A stretch of 64,000 nucleotides of DNA from Jacaranda mimosifolia. Lineage: Eukaryota; Streptophyta; Magnoliopsida; Lamiales; Bignoniaceae. Below are positions 23,121 to 35,940 of the stretch, in pieces (position 1 is the stretch's first letter; every line of letters begins with the position of its first letter). The position numbers and the translations under genes were made by a program. Below the pieces are notes generated by a model that saw only the letters and a program-made list of their open reading frames with translations, was not told the DNA's origin and searched no databases. The DNA lies in the NCBI GenBank assembly GCA_018894105.1, contig CM032125.1:27451032-27515031 (forward strand), read 5' to 3'.

Positions 23121-23827
23121 TGATATGGGATGGCCTAAGCGCCTAGGCCCAAACTAAGTTAGCCCAGAGACGCTGTACCAGGCCTAGCCAGGCGCTCGAG
23201 GCCCATATGCTTCATCGATCTCACTCGACCAGAGACGCGGCACCAGGCCTAGTTAGGCGCCGGAGGGCCATATGCTTCATCGACCTCACTCGACCATTAG
23301 GAGGTCGAGTCGGAGGTCGAGACAGTGCAGTACTCGGCCACCACATTAAATGCACTGACGAGCGTCACGCCTCCGCATTAATAGCGCATGCCATCCCCTT
23401 ATCGCCTGACACAGCAGGCGCCGCAACAGTGTACTACCATGTCCTTGAAACCTGGAAAGGCAGTTAGCTGGAGATATACAAGTCAGGGAAATGACTAATT
23501 GCCCCTGGCGCAAGGCTACGGGCACCTGGGTGTACCAGGGGCATCCCAGACATTTCCTCGAAGGGAGGAGGATATAAATACCCTCACTCCAGCCTTCTAG
23601 AGGTACGCACTCACATACACTCAAAACCCTTACTTCTCTGCTCGATATTTCTAGTCGATCATTACTGACTTGAGCATCGGAGGGCCTAAGTCGAAGGCTC
23701 CTCGGCTAGCCTAACGTTTGCTGTGACTGTAGGATTCATCCCACCTAAACAAGGATCCCGACCATCCAGGTCGAGTCTCATTCAAACCCGTAGTTGGACC
23801 CATATCCAACGAATCGAACCCCCATTA
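23121..23827 (+). repeat. 3' LTR of Tat element, with internal duplication
   Basis: 707 bp against 629 in the 5' LTR. The extra length is mainly a 65-bp tandem duplication (23164-23228 and 23229-23293, both starting 'ccagagacgc') and a 12-bp duplication of 'ggaggtcgagtc'. The two 65-bp copies already differ at several bases. The 3' end reads CATTA instead of TATCA. Confidence 0.88.
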
Positions 23828-23832
23828 GTAAG

Positions 23833-24191
23833 TTTTGTTAGAAATTTTCACTTTGTTCTCCCACAAGACCTTTGTGTTTTTGGCGGCATGACTACGGAAT
23901 GGTTCTTAGTCTCCTCATGGTTGTGCACATCCGATGAGGCACCATTGAGAGCGAATGGGATTTTATTTTGGAGTCATGATCAGTCGGTAGTACCTGCACG
24001 AAGGAAAGCAATTATGCTTTTAGGACAACAACAAGTGTCGTGACTTTCCATTGATTCAGTTCCAATTTCCTCATTGTTTATGCGGTTTGATTTATTGTTT
24101 TTTATACATTTTAATTATACATATTTATATTTATGATGATGATTATATTTTATTTCTATATTTTAACACAAATCACACAATATCCACAACA
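23833..24191 (+). repeat. 5' LTR of LARD-like element, right part
   Basis: Continues the LTR interrupted at 13062. It matches 28381-28592 plus 29935-30089 of the 3' LTR, for example 'agtcggtagtacctgcacga' in both, and ends 'atccacaaca'. It includes the uninterrupted version of the CACTA-like insertion site ('gtgactttccattgattc'). Confidence 0.8.
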
Positions 24192-27100
24192 ATCTAAAGC
24201 CATGATTGTGATTTGTGTTTGAGTTAAAGTATATAATTTGTAATTGGTATTCATTTTTCATTTGTGTTTGTTGTTGATCTAACTACGTATGAGCCAATGT
24301 CCAAGAATTGGATGAATCAAATAAGGGCATCTTGATTGCTGGAAATGAACTTTACAATACTCAGTGAACAATGACTTTTATAGATCAAATGTAATATATA
24401 TTCAGATGGGAATGAGTTAAGGTATGTGGATATTTGCTGAAAGCTCTCTGCATATTTGTTAGTCTAACCAAGTATATTTCTGTAGCTAGGAATCTGATTG
24501 AATCTAATGTCATATGTTAAGTTTAGAATAGTACTACTTAAAGACAACATTTTCCCATATATGGCATACACTAGTCAATTACTCCTTGGAATTGTTTCCT
24601 GAAAAATTCTATTGCATTAATTGTTATTGGGCCTTTATGTTTGGTTAATATAAGAAAATTATTCTCAGCATTGAGGGTGACAAATTAATTGTTAGTTAGT
24701 TTTGTATGTATAGATCACATTTCACAATAGACCCTCTAGTAGTGTATAAAACTAATATTGAAGTTATTCCTTGTCTCTTTCTAATTTTAAGGTTAATTTT
24801 TAAGAGACCAGAGAAAGAGTGGAGCAACTTCATGTTATGGGTATATATTTTCTTCGATCAGGTAATCATGCCAACCTAACTAACAGCTAGTGTTGTGATT
24901 ATTGTGTTATATATACTATTTGGTAATAAATTTATAAAATTAATAATTGAATTGGCGGTTATGAATTGTTTAACACACTAAATGATATGGAAAATTTAGT
25001 GAAACATTTAACGTCAATTTTTTTTTTTTTTAAAAGGTGACTAAAGATAAAACATGAAATTTTTTTTGATGACCATGATCATATACATATAACATTAGCA
25101 GAATTTAAAATTGTGCAGATTCTATTATAGTGTGATAATACTTATGAATTTAATATTTCATTTGACTATAAAAATATTTTACTTTACTCATTAGTGTAAC
25201 GGATTAAAACATGTGTGACTTGGTTATACTTGACCTTTGGAAATGGAACCCATTAGTGAGCCTTAAAATATTGCTTAATTATTCTTTATAGCTTGTTAAT
25301 GTTCTTATAAATGCATGCCAGACATTGGAAGCACTAGATTGTTGTTAAAAAAAGAAAAAAAAACTTTTGATATAAAGATTATCATACTAACAGTCAATTA
25401 ATTATTTTTGTTTTATAAAATTATATGACTTAAACAAATGCGTACTAGATTAATGACTCCTCGCAATATTTTTAATTCGTAGTAATTTTGCTTTGGTGAT
25501 TCCTAATGATAGAATTCAACGAAGACACCAAGCATACAAGGTGTGTATTACTGATTTTTGTTATGATTAGGGCTGTAAATAGATATTCAAAAATTTATTT
25601 ACCGTTCATAATCATATCTGTTTATACAAAATTTATCTGCATCCGTTTAAAGCGGATATTATCCATGTTTGATTAGTAGATATCCAATTATAAATGGATA
25701 CGGATATGGTAAATACGTATTCAATCCGTTTAATATTCGATCCGAATACATATTTATTAAATAATATATTATTTATATTTTTCAATAGAAATCCCATAAT
25801 CTATATATGTATATATATAAATTAAAATTGAAGAATTGATTTAATCAACATAATTATTATCGGTCGACTTTATAATTAATATACTTAAATGCCATTATTA
25901 TTATTATTATTAAGTACTAATAATTAATTATAAAGTCAATTATTAATTAAAAATTATGCTATTTGTTTGATATCTTTTGTTTTAATGAAATTATATAGTT
26001 CCTCCCATTAATTAAAATATGTATTTGTTATAGGTTCATAGATTCACATATTTGGATATTCGTAAATGGATATCTAAATAATTATCATGGAATATGAATA
26101 TAAAATAATAATTTGAATACGGATAAGTTTAATAATATATGAATGCATTTGAATAATTATAATCGAATACGAATATATCCGAATCCGACCGATATCCGAT
26201 GGATACAAATTTGAATATCATTTTTAAATATCCATCAAATCCGTATCCGTATCCGAATATTCAAAAAATTAAACGGATACGAATATGAAAATAGTGTATT
26301 CGATCCGTTTACACCCCTAGTTATGATGTGGTTGATGAAAATTTACAAGCTCTTAAAGTAAGTGAGGCTTATAATTTTTCTTTTTAGAGTATATATAATA
26401 GTATGATACACAAGTTGCTCATTATTTTATTTGTCCTTTATTTTGTGATAACTAGGAGCAATCTCATCTAACCGTTGATTTACATGACTATATTACTTAA
26501 GATAGCTTAGCCAATGTAACTTATTAAAAGTTGCAAATCATTAATTTGTGAATAATTTGTCAGTAATTGAGCTATGAAGTGGAATGGTCATTTTAAAATA
26601 GTTTGGAGTCATCTTTCTTAATAGTTAGTCTATTGAGTTGGAAATGGAAATTTGCTTCTCCAGTCCCTAGCTTTGCGAATCATATGAAATTATCATCTAT
26701 AAAAATATAGAAATGGGAAATACTTATATTGATTTATTTTACAAATGAGAATAAAATTTTTATTACTCTAGCTTCTTTCATTTAAGCACATGAGGGGATA
26801 TTTAACATTTTATGATTACAAGAGCTTAACTAACATTCCATTGAAGCTTGAAAATATAGAGATAAGAGAGTATCTAGTATTGTTATAAGTCAAATGTCAA
26901 GTTCAAAGTAATTTTTGGCTACTCTATGAGAAATACAATTATCTGATTAGATTTTAAGGTGCGGCTTGTGCAGGGTATATGTCTCCAAAATGAAAAATAT
27001 TTTTCCTCTCGATTTAAGGGAAATGTTGGGGTTTCATTCTATTAATTACAAAAAACTTGAATGTGGTCATTATTATCTTAAGCGGTATTGTGATTATCTA

Positions 27101-28075
27101 TTCCAGCTTATTTTCTTCAAATTATAAGAAAAATGTGGGGGTTTAAATGAATTCAAGAGTTCTTGAAAATAATAAATATTATTTCTTGAGTTTTAAGTGC
27201 ACAGGAAATACATTGCAAATAGTTGGGAGATGGTCAAGACAGTGTAGTCCTATAAAGAAAAAAAATTTCAAACTTTAAAATATCCAAAGAATTTGCAGTG
27301 ATATTTTGACTTATTCTTTAATTTAATCATATATTATCTATGAAGAATTATCTTGTAAAGCAGGTGCACATGCATGAGGAGCGACCCAAAAGAAAATATA
27401 TATATATATAAAAAGAGGCATGTGGTATTTCATTCCATGAGATGGAAAATTGCCTCAAGTGACTAGCGCAGAGGCTAGATTCTTTAATCATCAAGGGGGA
27501 TGGGCTAAACCCCTAAGGGAGTCACCTTTGGGAGTAATCCAACCTTTGTGATTGGAGACCCCATGAAGAAAGTTCAATAGATAGGAACAACCCATATTGC
27601 ATGACTCATATGTAGCACTAATTTCAAGGAGAGTGTACATGAGATGCCTCCTTCTCATCTCTAAGGTGAAGTGCTATGAAAATATGATGTTAAGCTGAGT
27701 TTTGACCTTTAATGTGACCGAAGCGGGATTTCCACATACATTTGGAGGGCTCACCTAAGTGAGAGTTGCCATGGGTCATGGCTATGGGTTTGGGCTAACC
27801 CTAGAAACCTCATAAGAGTCAAGATTGAGTGCAAGGCCATTAACGTGCTAACCCGCTATAACCATGTCCTAAGTCAATATTATGTGTGTGGTAATTGAAG
27901 TTTGGTTCAAGGGATCTAATTCAAGGCTTAGTCCATTATGACTCCCTCAAACAAATATTGCCGCCACTAAGTGCATGTTCAAGCCCGAAAGGTACATGCA
28001 CTAATTGCACGATATAAGTTGTTATCATATTTCTTTTTATATTGAATTTTAGAAATTTTAAATCTTATGGGGGAT
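24192..28075 (+). other. Interior of LARD-like element
   Basis: No gag-pol coding is visible. Conserved non-coding blocks at about 27420-28070 ('gtgactagcgcagaggctag', 'gggctaaacccctaa', 'gcactaatttcaaggagagtg') recur inverted at 33900-34500, so the family keeps these without protein coding. The canonical tRNA-Met primer site is absent after the 5' LTR ('atctaaagccatgattgtga' is there instead). A hAT-type MITE is inserted at 25568. Confidence 0.65.
25568..26319. mobile_element. hAT-type MITE
   Basis: Termini TAGGGCTGTAAA and TTTACACCCCTA, with a perfect 8-bp duplication gttatgat at 25560-25567 and 26320-26327. 752 bp, non-coding, full of 'ggatat', 'atccgt' and 'cgaatac' words in both orientations. 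It sits in the LARD-like element, so it is younger than that element. Confidence 0.88.
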
Positions 28076-30089
28076 TGTTGGAAATAAGCGTTAAAATTTC
28101 TTCAATTTATTTTATTTCCAACAAATCATTTTATCATATGTCTTAATATGACAACTAATGTGCCTATTTATTTTATTCATTTCATATTTATGGTCTCATT
28201 GTCATTTTATTTAATATATTTGACCATTTTATTCTATCATCATTGGGCCTAATTATAATTGGATTTATAGTGGTTTTATGATGCTTTTAGTGACCCATTA
28301 ATCCTTTCTAAATGGTCAAACTTTTACTATTATATAAAGGAGCCATAATCTTTCTTTGGTACATTTGAGTTGGTAAGTTCTATTAGAAATTTTCACTTTG
28401 TTCTCTCACAAGACTTTTGTGTTTTTGGTAACATGACTATGGATTGGTTCCTAATCTTCTCATGATCTTGCACATGGGATGAGGCGCCATTGAGAGCTAA
28501 TGAAGTTTTGTCTTAGAGTCATGATAAGTCGGTAGTACCTGCACGAAGGGAGGCAATCATGGCTTTAAGACAACGACAAGTGTCATGACTCTCACTACAA
28601 AAAAAAGGGTATTAGTGACTAAAAAATAGGTCAGTAAATATGCAAAAATCGATCACTAATAGGTTTAGTGACCAATCCAATCGGTCACTAATAGGTTTAG
28701 TGACCAATCCAAAACCCTCGTCACTAATTTGTCTCGGTCACTAATTCGGTCATTACACTAATTCAGTCACCGATTAGTGACCGCATATTTCTCTTCAACT
28801 TTGCTTCCTCTTGGATTCGTACTCAAGACATTTACTATGCTTAAATGAGTAACTAACCACTACACCACATACATTTTCATACATTTGTCTTAATAATATA
28901 ATAGATATAATATTTACAAATTAAAAGGTAATTATAATATTTTTATGTATAAGTTACTATTATTTTTCATTTTAAAATTTAACAAAAATAGCAATTATTC
29001 ATTTAATATCTGTGTAATATTTATTCAATATAATAACGCACTGTATTTTTTATTTATAACTATTGCTTTTAAATTTTAGGTATATTTTATCATAATATAT
29101 TATAAACATATTAAAAATAGTATATTCATACTAATATGTATAGTGATAAATAGTTTTTTTTTATATATAATAAATACTAATATTTATTAATTTTTATAGT
29201 AATACAAGTTTACACATATATGTGATAATACATATATATGCTTATACATACGAATTAATATATAATATTATTAATTATATTATAAGTATTTATTTACTCA
29301 TAATACACGTATATATATATTATTGATGTGTATATATTAATTAATTCTCATTTTTTTTCTTTGTATAAGAATATCATTCTTGTTTATTTCTTTGTGTATC
29401 TATATATATATTAATAAATTAATGTTCAATTATATGGATATTATATAGAAATATTTAGTGTTTATATATTTGTATATGTACGTATATTTTTATATTTTTT
29501 ATATATACATATATTATTATCAAATATATATATATGTTAATAGCAAACAAAATATTTTATTACTTATATAAGTGTTACATAAAATTTATGCTTTCATATC
29601 ACAAGAATATGCAAAAAATAAAATTTTATATTTGTGACCGTTTATTAATTAAAAAACGTGGTCATTAATTAGTGACCGCTTTGTACAATCATTAATATTA
29701 GTGATCGAAGTCTTAATTCGGTCACTAATTAGTGACCGAATTAGTGACCGCTTTGTGCAGTCACTAATATTATTGACTGAAAGAAGAATTCAGTCGCTAA
29801 TTAGTAATCGATTTAGTGATCGCTTTTCTGGGGTCACCGATCGGTCACTAATTTTTTAAAAATATTATATTTAAATTGATCACCAATTGGTCATTAAAAT
29901 TCGGTCACTAAAGCTCATTTTTTTGGTATTGTCTCCATTGATTCAATTCCAATCTCCTCATTGTTTATGCGGTTTGATTTATTTGTTCTTTATACATTTT
30001 AATTTTACATATATATATATATTTATGATGATGATGATGATTAAATTTTATTTTTATATTTTAACACAAATCACACAATATCCACAACA
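28076..30089 (+). repeat. 3' LTR of LARD-like element, split by CACTA-like element
   Basis: TGTTGGAAATAA to ATCCACAACA, about 672 bp once the 1339-bp insertion and its 3-bp duplication are removed. It shows the empty site for the Tat insertion ('gagttggtaagttctatt'). Confidence 0.8.
28593..29931. mobile_element. Non-autonomous CACTA-like element
   Basis: Left end CACTACAAAAAAAAGGG-TATTAGTGAC; the right end read inward is CAATACCAAAAAAA-TGAGCTTTAGTGAC. A 3-bp duplication tct (28590-28592 and 29932-29934) fits the superfamily, and the uninterrupted site is present in the sister LTR near 24040. Subterminal arrays of 'tagtgacc' and 'ggtcacta' sit at both ends. The middle is extremely AT-rich with no transposase. 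Confidence 0.85.
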
Positions 30090-30828
30090 TTTATGTGTTA
30101 AATTTCTAAAACAATCATAGTTTCAATATTTAAACAGTTAAAACTATTGGAATTAATTAGAACTTCTAGATAGTATGTTAAGTAGAGAAAATATTAGAGT
30201 TCTTTTGAGATTTCACTCCCATATTGAAAAAATAAGAAAATGAGAGTTCTTTTATTAGGTGAATCTCTTGTTAAGCTTTTAGATTATTTTAAGGTTTTTG
30301 GAGAGTGTTTAAGTGTATGGGAATTTTATATATTGTTTGAATATTAATATATATATACACACATTCAATAATTGAGACTTAGCACCTAGCACTTGCACCA
30401 CGTGACGTGGATTAAATTTGAATTATATTTTAATTTGACATAATTTGTTTAATTATTTAAATTATTTAGAAATAATGTGACTATTAGGAAAAAGACAAGA
30501 CTATTGAAATCAGTGCATTATTTAAACTAATAGTCATAATTATTGTGAATAGTCGTTTTAACTTGATATAAGGGGAATTAGTCCACATAAATTAATTATG
30601 GATTTTTCAAAAGCCATTATTATTATCCAAAATAATCTCATACTCTCTCAGTCATTTTCAACGTCAATAGAAATTTTAAAGTAAGAATTTCAGTGTGCTG
30701 ATTGTAATTCCTTGGGTGCCTTAGTTGAATTCTAGGGGTGAATTGTTATAGTCCTTGTAGCACAAATGTAAAAATTTTCTTGCACATAATTAAGCACACA
30801 TTTTCTTGTAAAAACAACCTAAATGATA
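30090..30828. other. Gene-free spacer
   Basis: AT-rich. No ORF, repeat end or known motif that I can support. Confidence 0.5.
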
Positions 30829-32475
30829 GGGAGAATCGCACATTTGGTCCCATAACTTAGGGTCATTTTCAGTTGAGTCCCATTCATTTTGAAATTATCA
30901 CATTGAGTCCCATAATTTAAAATTTTTCTCACATTTGGCCCCATTTCCCCTTTTCCATCAAATAGTTAACAAAAAGGACGCACGCCATATGCGTGGCTGT
31001 TAACACGTGGGTTTTGGTGGGAAAATTGAGGAGCCTAAGTTATGGGACCAAAAGTGAAATTTTTATTAAAATTTAAAATTCAATAAAAAATTAATTTTAA
31101 ATTATATTTTATTAAACAAGTCATTTCTAAATTTAAATTATATTTTAAATTCTAATAATTTTAAATTATTCTTGAAAATAATAAAATTACAAATAATTTT
31201 TAATTTAAATTTTAATTTGATTTGATTTTTCATCTTTGTAAAGTGATTTTAATTAATGTAGTTGGTAAAATTATCATACATTTTTAATACTTTTCATAAA
31301 ATTTAAATTTAAAATATTTCTAAATTACGTGAAATAAATATTCAATTTTTTAAACATTTTACATTAAAGAATATATTGTATAAAAAATTTCAAATCTTCA
31401 AAAGTATTTTAAAAAATAAATTAAATAATTCTTCCCCAAACATGAGAAAACTTGTAATTTGTATTTATTAATTTTTCATGTTTGGAAATTTATTTAGTTA
31501 TTAACTTGTTAAATTTTTTGATATTTCTAAAAATTAGTTAATTTGAAAATATATTTTAAAATTTATAATTTTTCATTATAAATTAATATTTAAATTTATG
31601 ATTTTCATTATTTTTAAAGTTTTCATTGTAATAGCAAAAAATTAACTATTTGGAAATTTTTTATTTTAAATTTCCCATGCTTGTTTCCAAATTAATATTT
31701 AGATATAATTTTAAATTATATTTATTAAACATGTTTTTTCTAAATATAAATTACATATTAAATTCTATTAATTTTCAATTATATTTAGAAATAATGAAAT
31801 TAAAAATAATTTTTTCGTTTAAGTTTTAAAATTAAAATAATCATTCCAAAATTTAAATATAATTAAAATATATATAAATAAAAAATATAATTTAAATTTT
31901 AAAATTTATTTAAAAATTAATTTTTAAAAATAACAAAAAATTAGCAAGTTAATAACTAAATAAATTTCCAAATAAGAAAAATAATGAAATATAAATTATA
32001 ATTTTTATCATGTTTGGAAAAGAAATATTTAAAACTTTTGAATATTTAATTTTCAAAAAAAATTCTGAAAATTTTAACACAATAAAAACAAATTCTTTAA
32101 TTTATAATAATTAAAAAACTAGATATTTATTTCATGTAATTTAGAATATCTTAAATTTAAATTTATAAAATTTATTAAAAATTTTTAAAATGATTTTTCC
32201 TTTTTTCCCCCATTTTTCTCTTCTTTTTTTTCTCTTTTATAGTTGATTTTCCCTTCAAAATGAAGAATAAACAGTACCAGACCAAATTTCCCTCCAAAAT
32301 CCACTGTTGACGGTGCACATACTCTGCACGTGCGCTTTCCATTAATTATTTAACGGAAGGGGGGAGGTGGGACCAAATGTGAGAAAAAATTTAAATTATG
32401 AGACTTAATGTGATAATTTCAAAATGAATGAGACTAAATTAAAAATGGCTTTAAGTTAAAAGTGCGATTCTCCCT
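30829..32475. mobile_element. Mutator-type fold-back element (MULE MITE)
   Basis: Long terminal inverted repeats beginning GGGAGAATCGCAC and extending over 100 bases ('catttggtcccataa', 'attttgaaattatcacatt'), with a perfect 9-bp duplication taaatgata at 30820-30828 and 32476-32484. The interior is very AT-rich with further inverted segments and no coding. The long repeats and 9-bp duplication are the Mutator pattern. Confidence 0.85.
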
Positions 32476-32484
32476 TAAATGATA

Positions 32485-33202
32485 TATCAAAAAACTTGGA
32501 TGTATACAACATTTAGTAAAATATTTAAATGGCTCGAGATACAACGAAAAATTTGCACTCCATTTCATATCCATATCATTAAAAATCATTTTATAAAAAC
32601 TTGTGTAATGTACATAAAATAGTTATTTAGTATTTTATCTATTTAGGACTAGTTAAAATTGATGGATCGTAAAGGGTAAGAGCCACATCCAGTTAAATAC
32701 ATTGCATACTTCTTATTATGAAACCCTAATAGACAAATCTAAACTTGGTAGTGAGATCCTCCCTATTGAGATCAAGAAAAGATTGCCACAGTTGAGATGG
32801 CCAAAGTGGTGGCGACAACCCACCACAAGGTCGGAGTCTAGTTACACAGAGCCCATTATTTTTTATAAGGAGATCACAGGTTCAAACTCGCTTGTGGTAA
32901 TAGTATGTGAATCAGTTACTTTTGTGGTGGAAGGGTCTCGGTTGACTAGCGCTTTGGTGGGGCTGTGGTGACAGACTCATTATTTGGATAGTAGTTATGG
33001 CTCAAACTAGATATTCCATAGTAATGAGGGACTCTCATGATATATTCAAGAAGGATTGTTATGTTAGTCGTCCTTTCTAACTTTTTTAATTATAAAAAAA
33101 AACAAAAAATGGTGGCGGCCTTTTATCTCGAAGTAATTCATGATCTAAACCATCTTCTAGTGTTGAAGTATTCTATCACTGTGAAATAATTAAAGTAGAA
33201 TA
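32485..33202. other. Spacer with possible SINE-like segment
   Basis: About 32640-33100 is less AT-rich and holds 'tggccaaagtgg' (32798) and 'ggttcaaactc' (about 32879), loosely like A and B boxes of a tRNA-derived SINE, followed further on by a T- and A-rich end near 33085. The box spacing is wide and no duplication was found, so this is only a suggestion. The ORF at 32702-32971 resembles no protein I know. Confidence 0.25.
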
Positions 33203-33837
33203 TATTGTGGATATTGTATGATTTGTGTTAAAATATAAATATAAAACTTTATTATTATTATAAATATAAATGTATAAAACTAAAATGCATAAAAAAATAA
33301 ATTGGACCATATAAATAATTGAAGAAAATAAATTGGATCAATGGAGAGTTGCGACACTTGTTGCTGTCTTAAAGTCATAATTGCCTTCCTTCGTACGAAT
33401 ATCAATGGTTGATCATGACTCTAACATAAAATCCCATTAGCTTTTAGCGGTATATTATTCCATGTGTATGTCCACAAGAAGACTAGAAACCAATCTATAG
33501 TCACATTGCCAAAACACAAAATTCTTGTTGGAAGATGCTAAAATCCATCAACTCAATGTACCAAATGAGAAGGTAATGGCCCTTTAAATAGATGAATAGG
33601 ATTTGACCATTATGAATAATTGAATGGCTTAATAAAAATTAACAAAATCATAATAAACACAATAGTAAATAGCCACATGAATATATATAATAAAATGGTC
33701 AAACATAATAAAACCACAATAAAATTGATATAATAAATGGGCGATACATAAACCTTAAATAAATAGAAACTAAATAGGCAAATAAAATATTGGAAATAAG
33801 TGAATAATTGAGGAAATTTTAAAGCTTATGTCCAATA
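33203..33837 (-). repeat. 3' LTR of inverted LARD-like element
   Basis: Reverse-strand match of the LTRs at 12763 and 28076, for example 'aatggagagttgcgacactt' and 'agaagactagaaaccaatc'. Confidence 0.8.
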
Positions 33838-35940
33838 ATCTCCCACAAGGTTTAAAATTTCCGAAATGAATATATAAAAGAAAAATGGCGGCAACTTATA
33901 CCGTACAACAAGTGCATGTTCCTTCCAGGCTTGAATATACTCTTAGTGTTAGCAATATCTTGTTTAGGGAGCCATAATGGACGTGGCATTGAATTAGGTC
34001 CCTTGAACCAAACTTCAATTGTTACACACACGATAGAATCAAGATTGAGCGTAGGGCCATTAACACATTAATCCACTAGGGTTAGCCCAAATCTATAGCC
34101 ACGACCCATAGAACTCTAACTTACGTGAGCCCTCCAAAGGCATGTATGACTCATACCTCACGGAAATCCCACTTCGATCTTATTAAGGGTCAAATCTCGA
34201 CCAAACATCACATTTTCATAGCACTTTACCTCAGGGATGAGAATGAGGTATTTCATTTACACTCTCCTTAAAATTAGTGCTATATACAGGTCACGCAATA
34301 TGAGTTGTTTCTATCCATTGAACTTTTTTCATAGGGTCTCCAATCACAGAAGTTGGGTTACTCCTGGAGTTGACTCTTTTACGGGTTTAGCCCATCCCTC
34401 TTAATGATTAAGGATCTAGCCTCTGTGCTAGTCCCTCGAGGCAATTTTTTCATCTCATGGAATATAATGTAGCATGCCTCTTATTTCATTTTCATTTTTC
34501 CTTTTCCTCCTCCTCGTGTTAACTCAGTCATGCACGTGCACTCGTTTTATAAGATAAAACTCCACAAATGATATATTATTAGATCCATAAATCTAAATAT
34601 CACCTTAAAATTCTTCAAATGTTTTGGAGTTTTAAATTTTCTTTTAGGACCATTATTGTTTTGGTCGTTCTCCATTTATTTGATATGTATTTCCTGCATG
34701 CTTATAAACTCAAAGATAATATTATTTTCAAGTAACTCTCAAAACTTGACCCCCCCGCATTTTTCTTATAATTTGAAGGGAGTAAACTAGAATAAATAAT
34801 GATAATATTGCTATTAAATTAAATAATAATGGCCACATCCAAATTTTTCAATAAAATAAAAGCCCCATATTATCTTTTAATCTTATCCCCACATTTCTCT
34901 TGTAAGAATTTGTTAGTAGAATAAATTTTGCAATCTCAGTTGCAAGTTAAAGATCAACATAAATACTTCTACCCTTCATTCTATAGGAATTTTTGACAAA
35001 GAGACAAAATATCATTTAAATATGGGTTAAATTCATTATATTATTATTAATATAAGAAGATATATATATATATATAAGACATGTAAATATATAAGCATTC
35101 TTAGCCAACAACGGCAAAATATAATCTTCCTTTTCCATTTTAATATTCAATAAACTTCTAATTATCAACAATAATATCACTAAACCTCTTAAAGTTTAAA
35201 AATATCATGCATATATCTTACTTATTTGAGCACGGAATAACTTAGACAACTTAGTTTTCAAGCCACCAACAAATTCTATCATTTTCTAAGTACAATTAGA
35301 CAATTAAATAATAGTCTTTCACAACATGTAATTAACTCCCATACAATGACTCAATAACATGATACGCTAGTTTTCAAGGTTCGTTCAATGGCAATTCTTA
35401 ATTAGTTAACTAGCCGTTGGAAAAATATGCAACTCTTGCAATGAATTAATATATATATATATATATATATATAATATAATTATTCAAATATAGTTAATTC
35501 CATAACATTAATCATTGCATCATGTCTATATATGAACTTCTCCAAATTTAATATTTTTCTTGTATATGCACATATAACTCTCAAATAGCAATTAATTCAT
35601 TAATAAGTAGCATTATATAAAATACATATTTTGCAAAGTTTATATTTTTATGTGTATATATTATTCGAATGGCTTTCATCTAACTACTTATGATCTTAAT
35701 AATTATCCACCTTAACTTGTATAACATGTCCAGCAATGAGCAAATATAAAAGATATCATGACGTCATAATATATATCACCATAAAGGAGCACATAAACTT
35801 TTTTTTCCCCACTCTTTTAACAGGTCAACAAAATAAGTTTTATGATTCATTAAAATAAGATATTATAATAGGAAATGGCTAGTGCTATATTTTGAATTAT
35901 TCAGGCGATAGTCTAATAAAATTTTTTTATCAATTCCCCA

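Larger units (their letters stand above)
13063..23827 (+). mobile_element. Ty3/gypsy retrotransposon, Tat lineage, inactive
   Basis: 10.8 kb with LTRs at 13063-13691 and 23121-23827 and a perfect 5-bp target duplication gtaag (13058-13062 and 23828-23832). The intact LTR ends are TGATA and TATCA. Internal order: primer site, gag, protease, reverse transcriptase, RNase H, a second archaeal-type RNase H, integrase, 68-bp tandem repeats, an antisense ORF, purine tract, 3' LTR. The second RNase H plus extra antisense ORF place it in the Tat group (family knowledge). Many stops, at least two frameshifts and mutated integrase active-site residues show it is dead. By eye the LTRs agree at about nine in ten positions, mostly differing by transitions, so the insertion is not recent. 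GC content is clearly higher than the flanks. Confidence 0.92.
12763..30089 (+). mobile_element. Non-coding LTR element (LARD-like), with three later insertions
   Basis: The 5' LTR is 12763-13062 plus 23833-24191 and the 3' LTR is 28076-28592 plus 29935-30089; both start TGTTG-AAATAA and end TATCCACAACA. A purine tract 'atgggggat' precedes the 3' LTR. After removing the nested Tat element, CACTA-like element and hAT-type MITE, the element is about 4.5 kb with LTRs of about 660-670 bp. The interior has no recognisable gag or pol, so it must have depended on another element. Flanks ttttt and tttat agree in 4 of 5 bases, a weak target-site duplication. An inverted relative lies at 33203-37903. 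Confidence 0.8.

Noticed and set aside
32702..32971. 89-codon ORF as a gene
   Set aside because: No recognisable protein; lies in a segment that looks more like a repeat.
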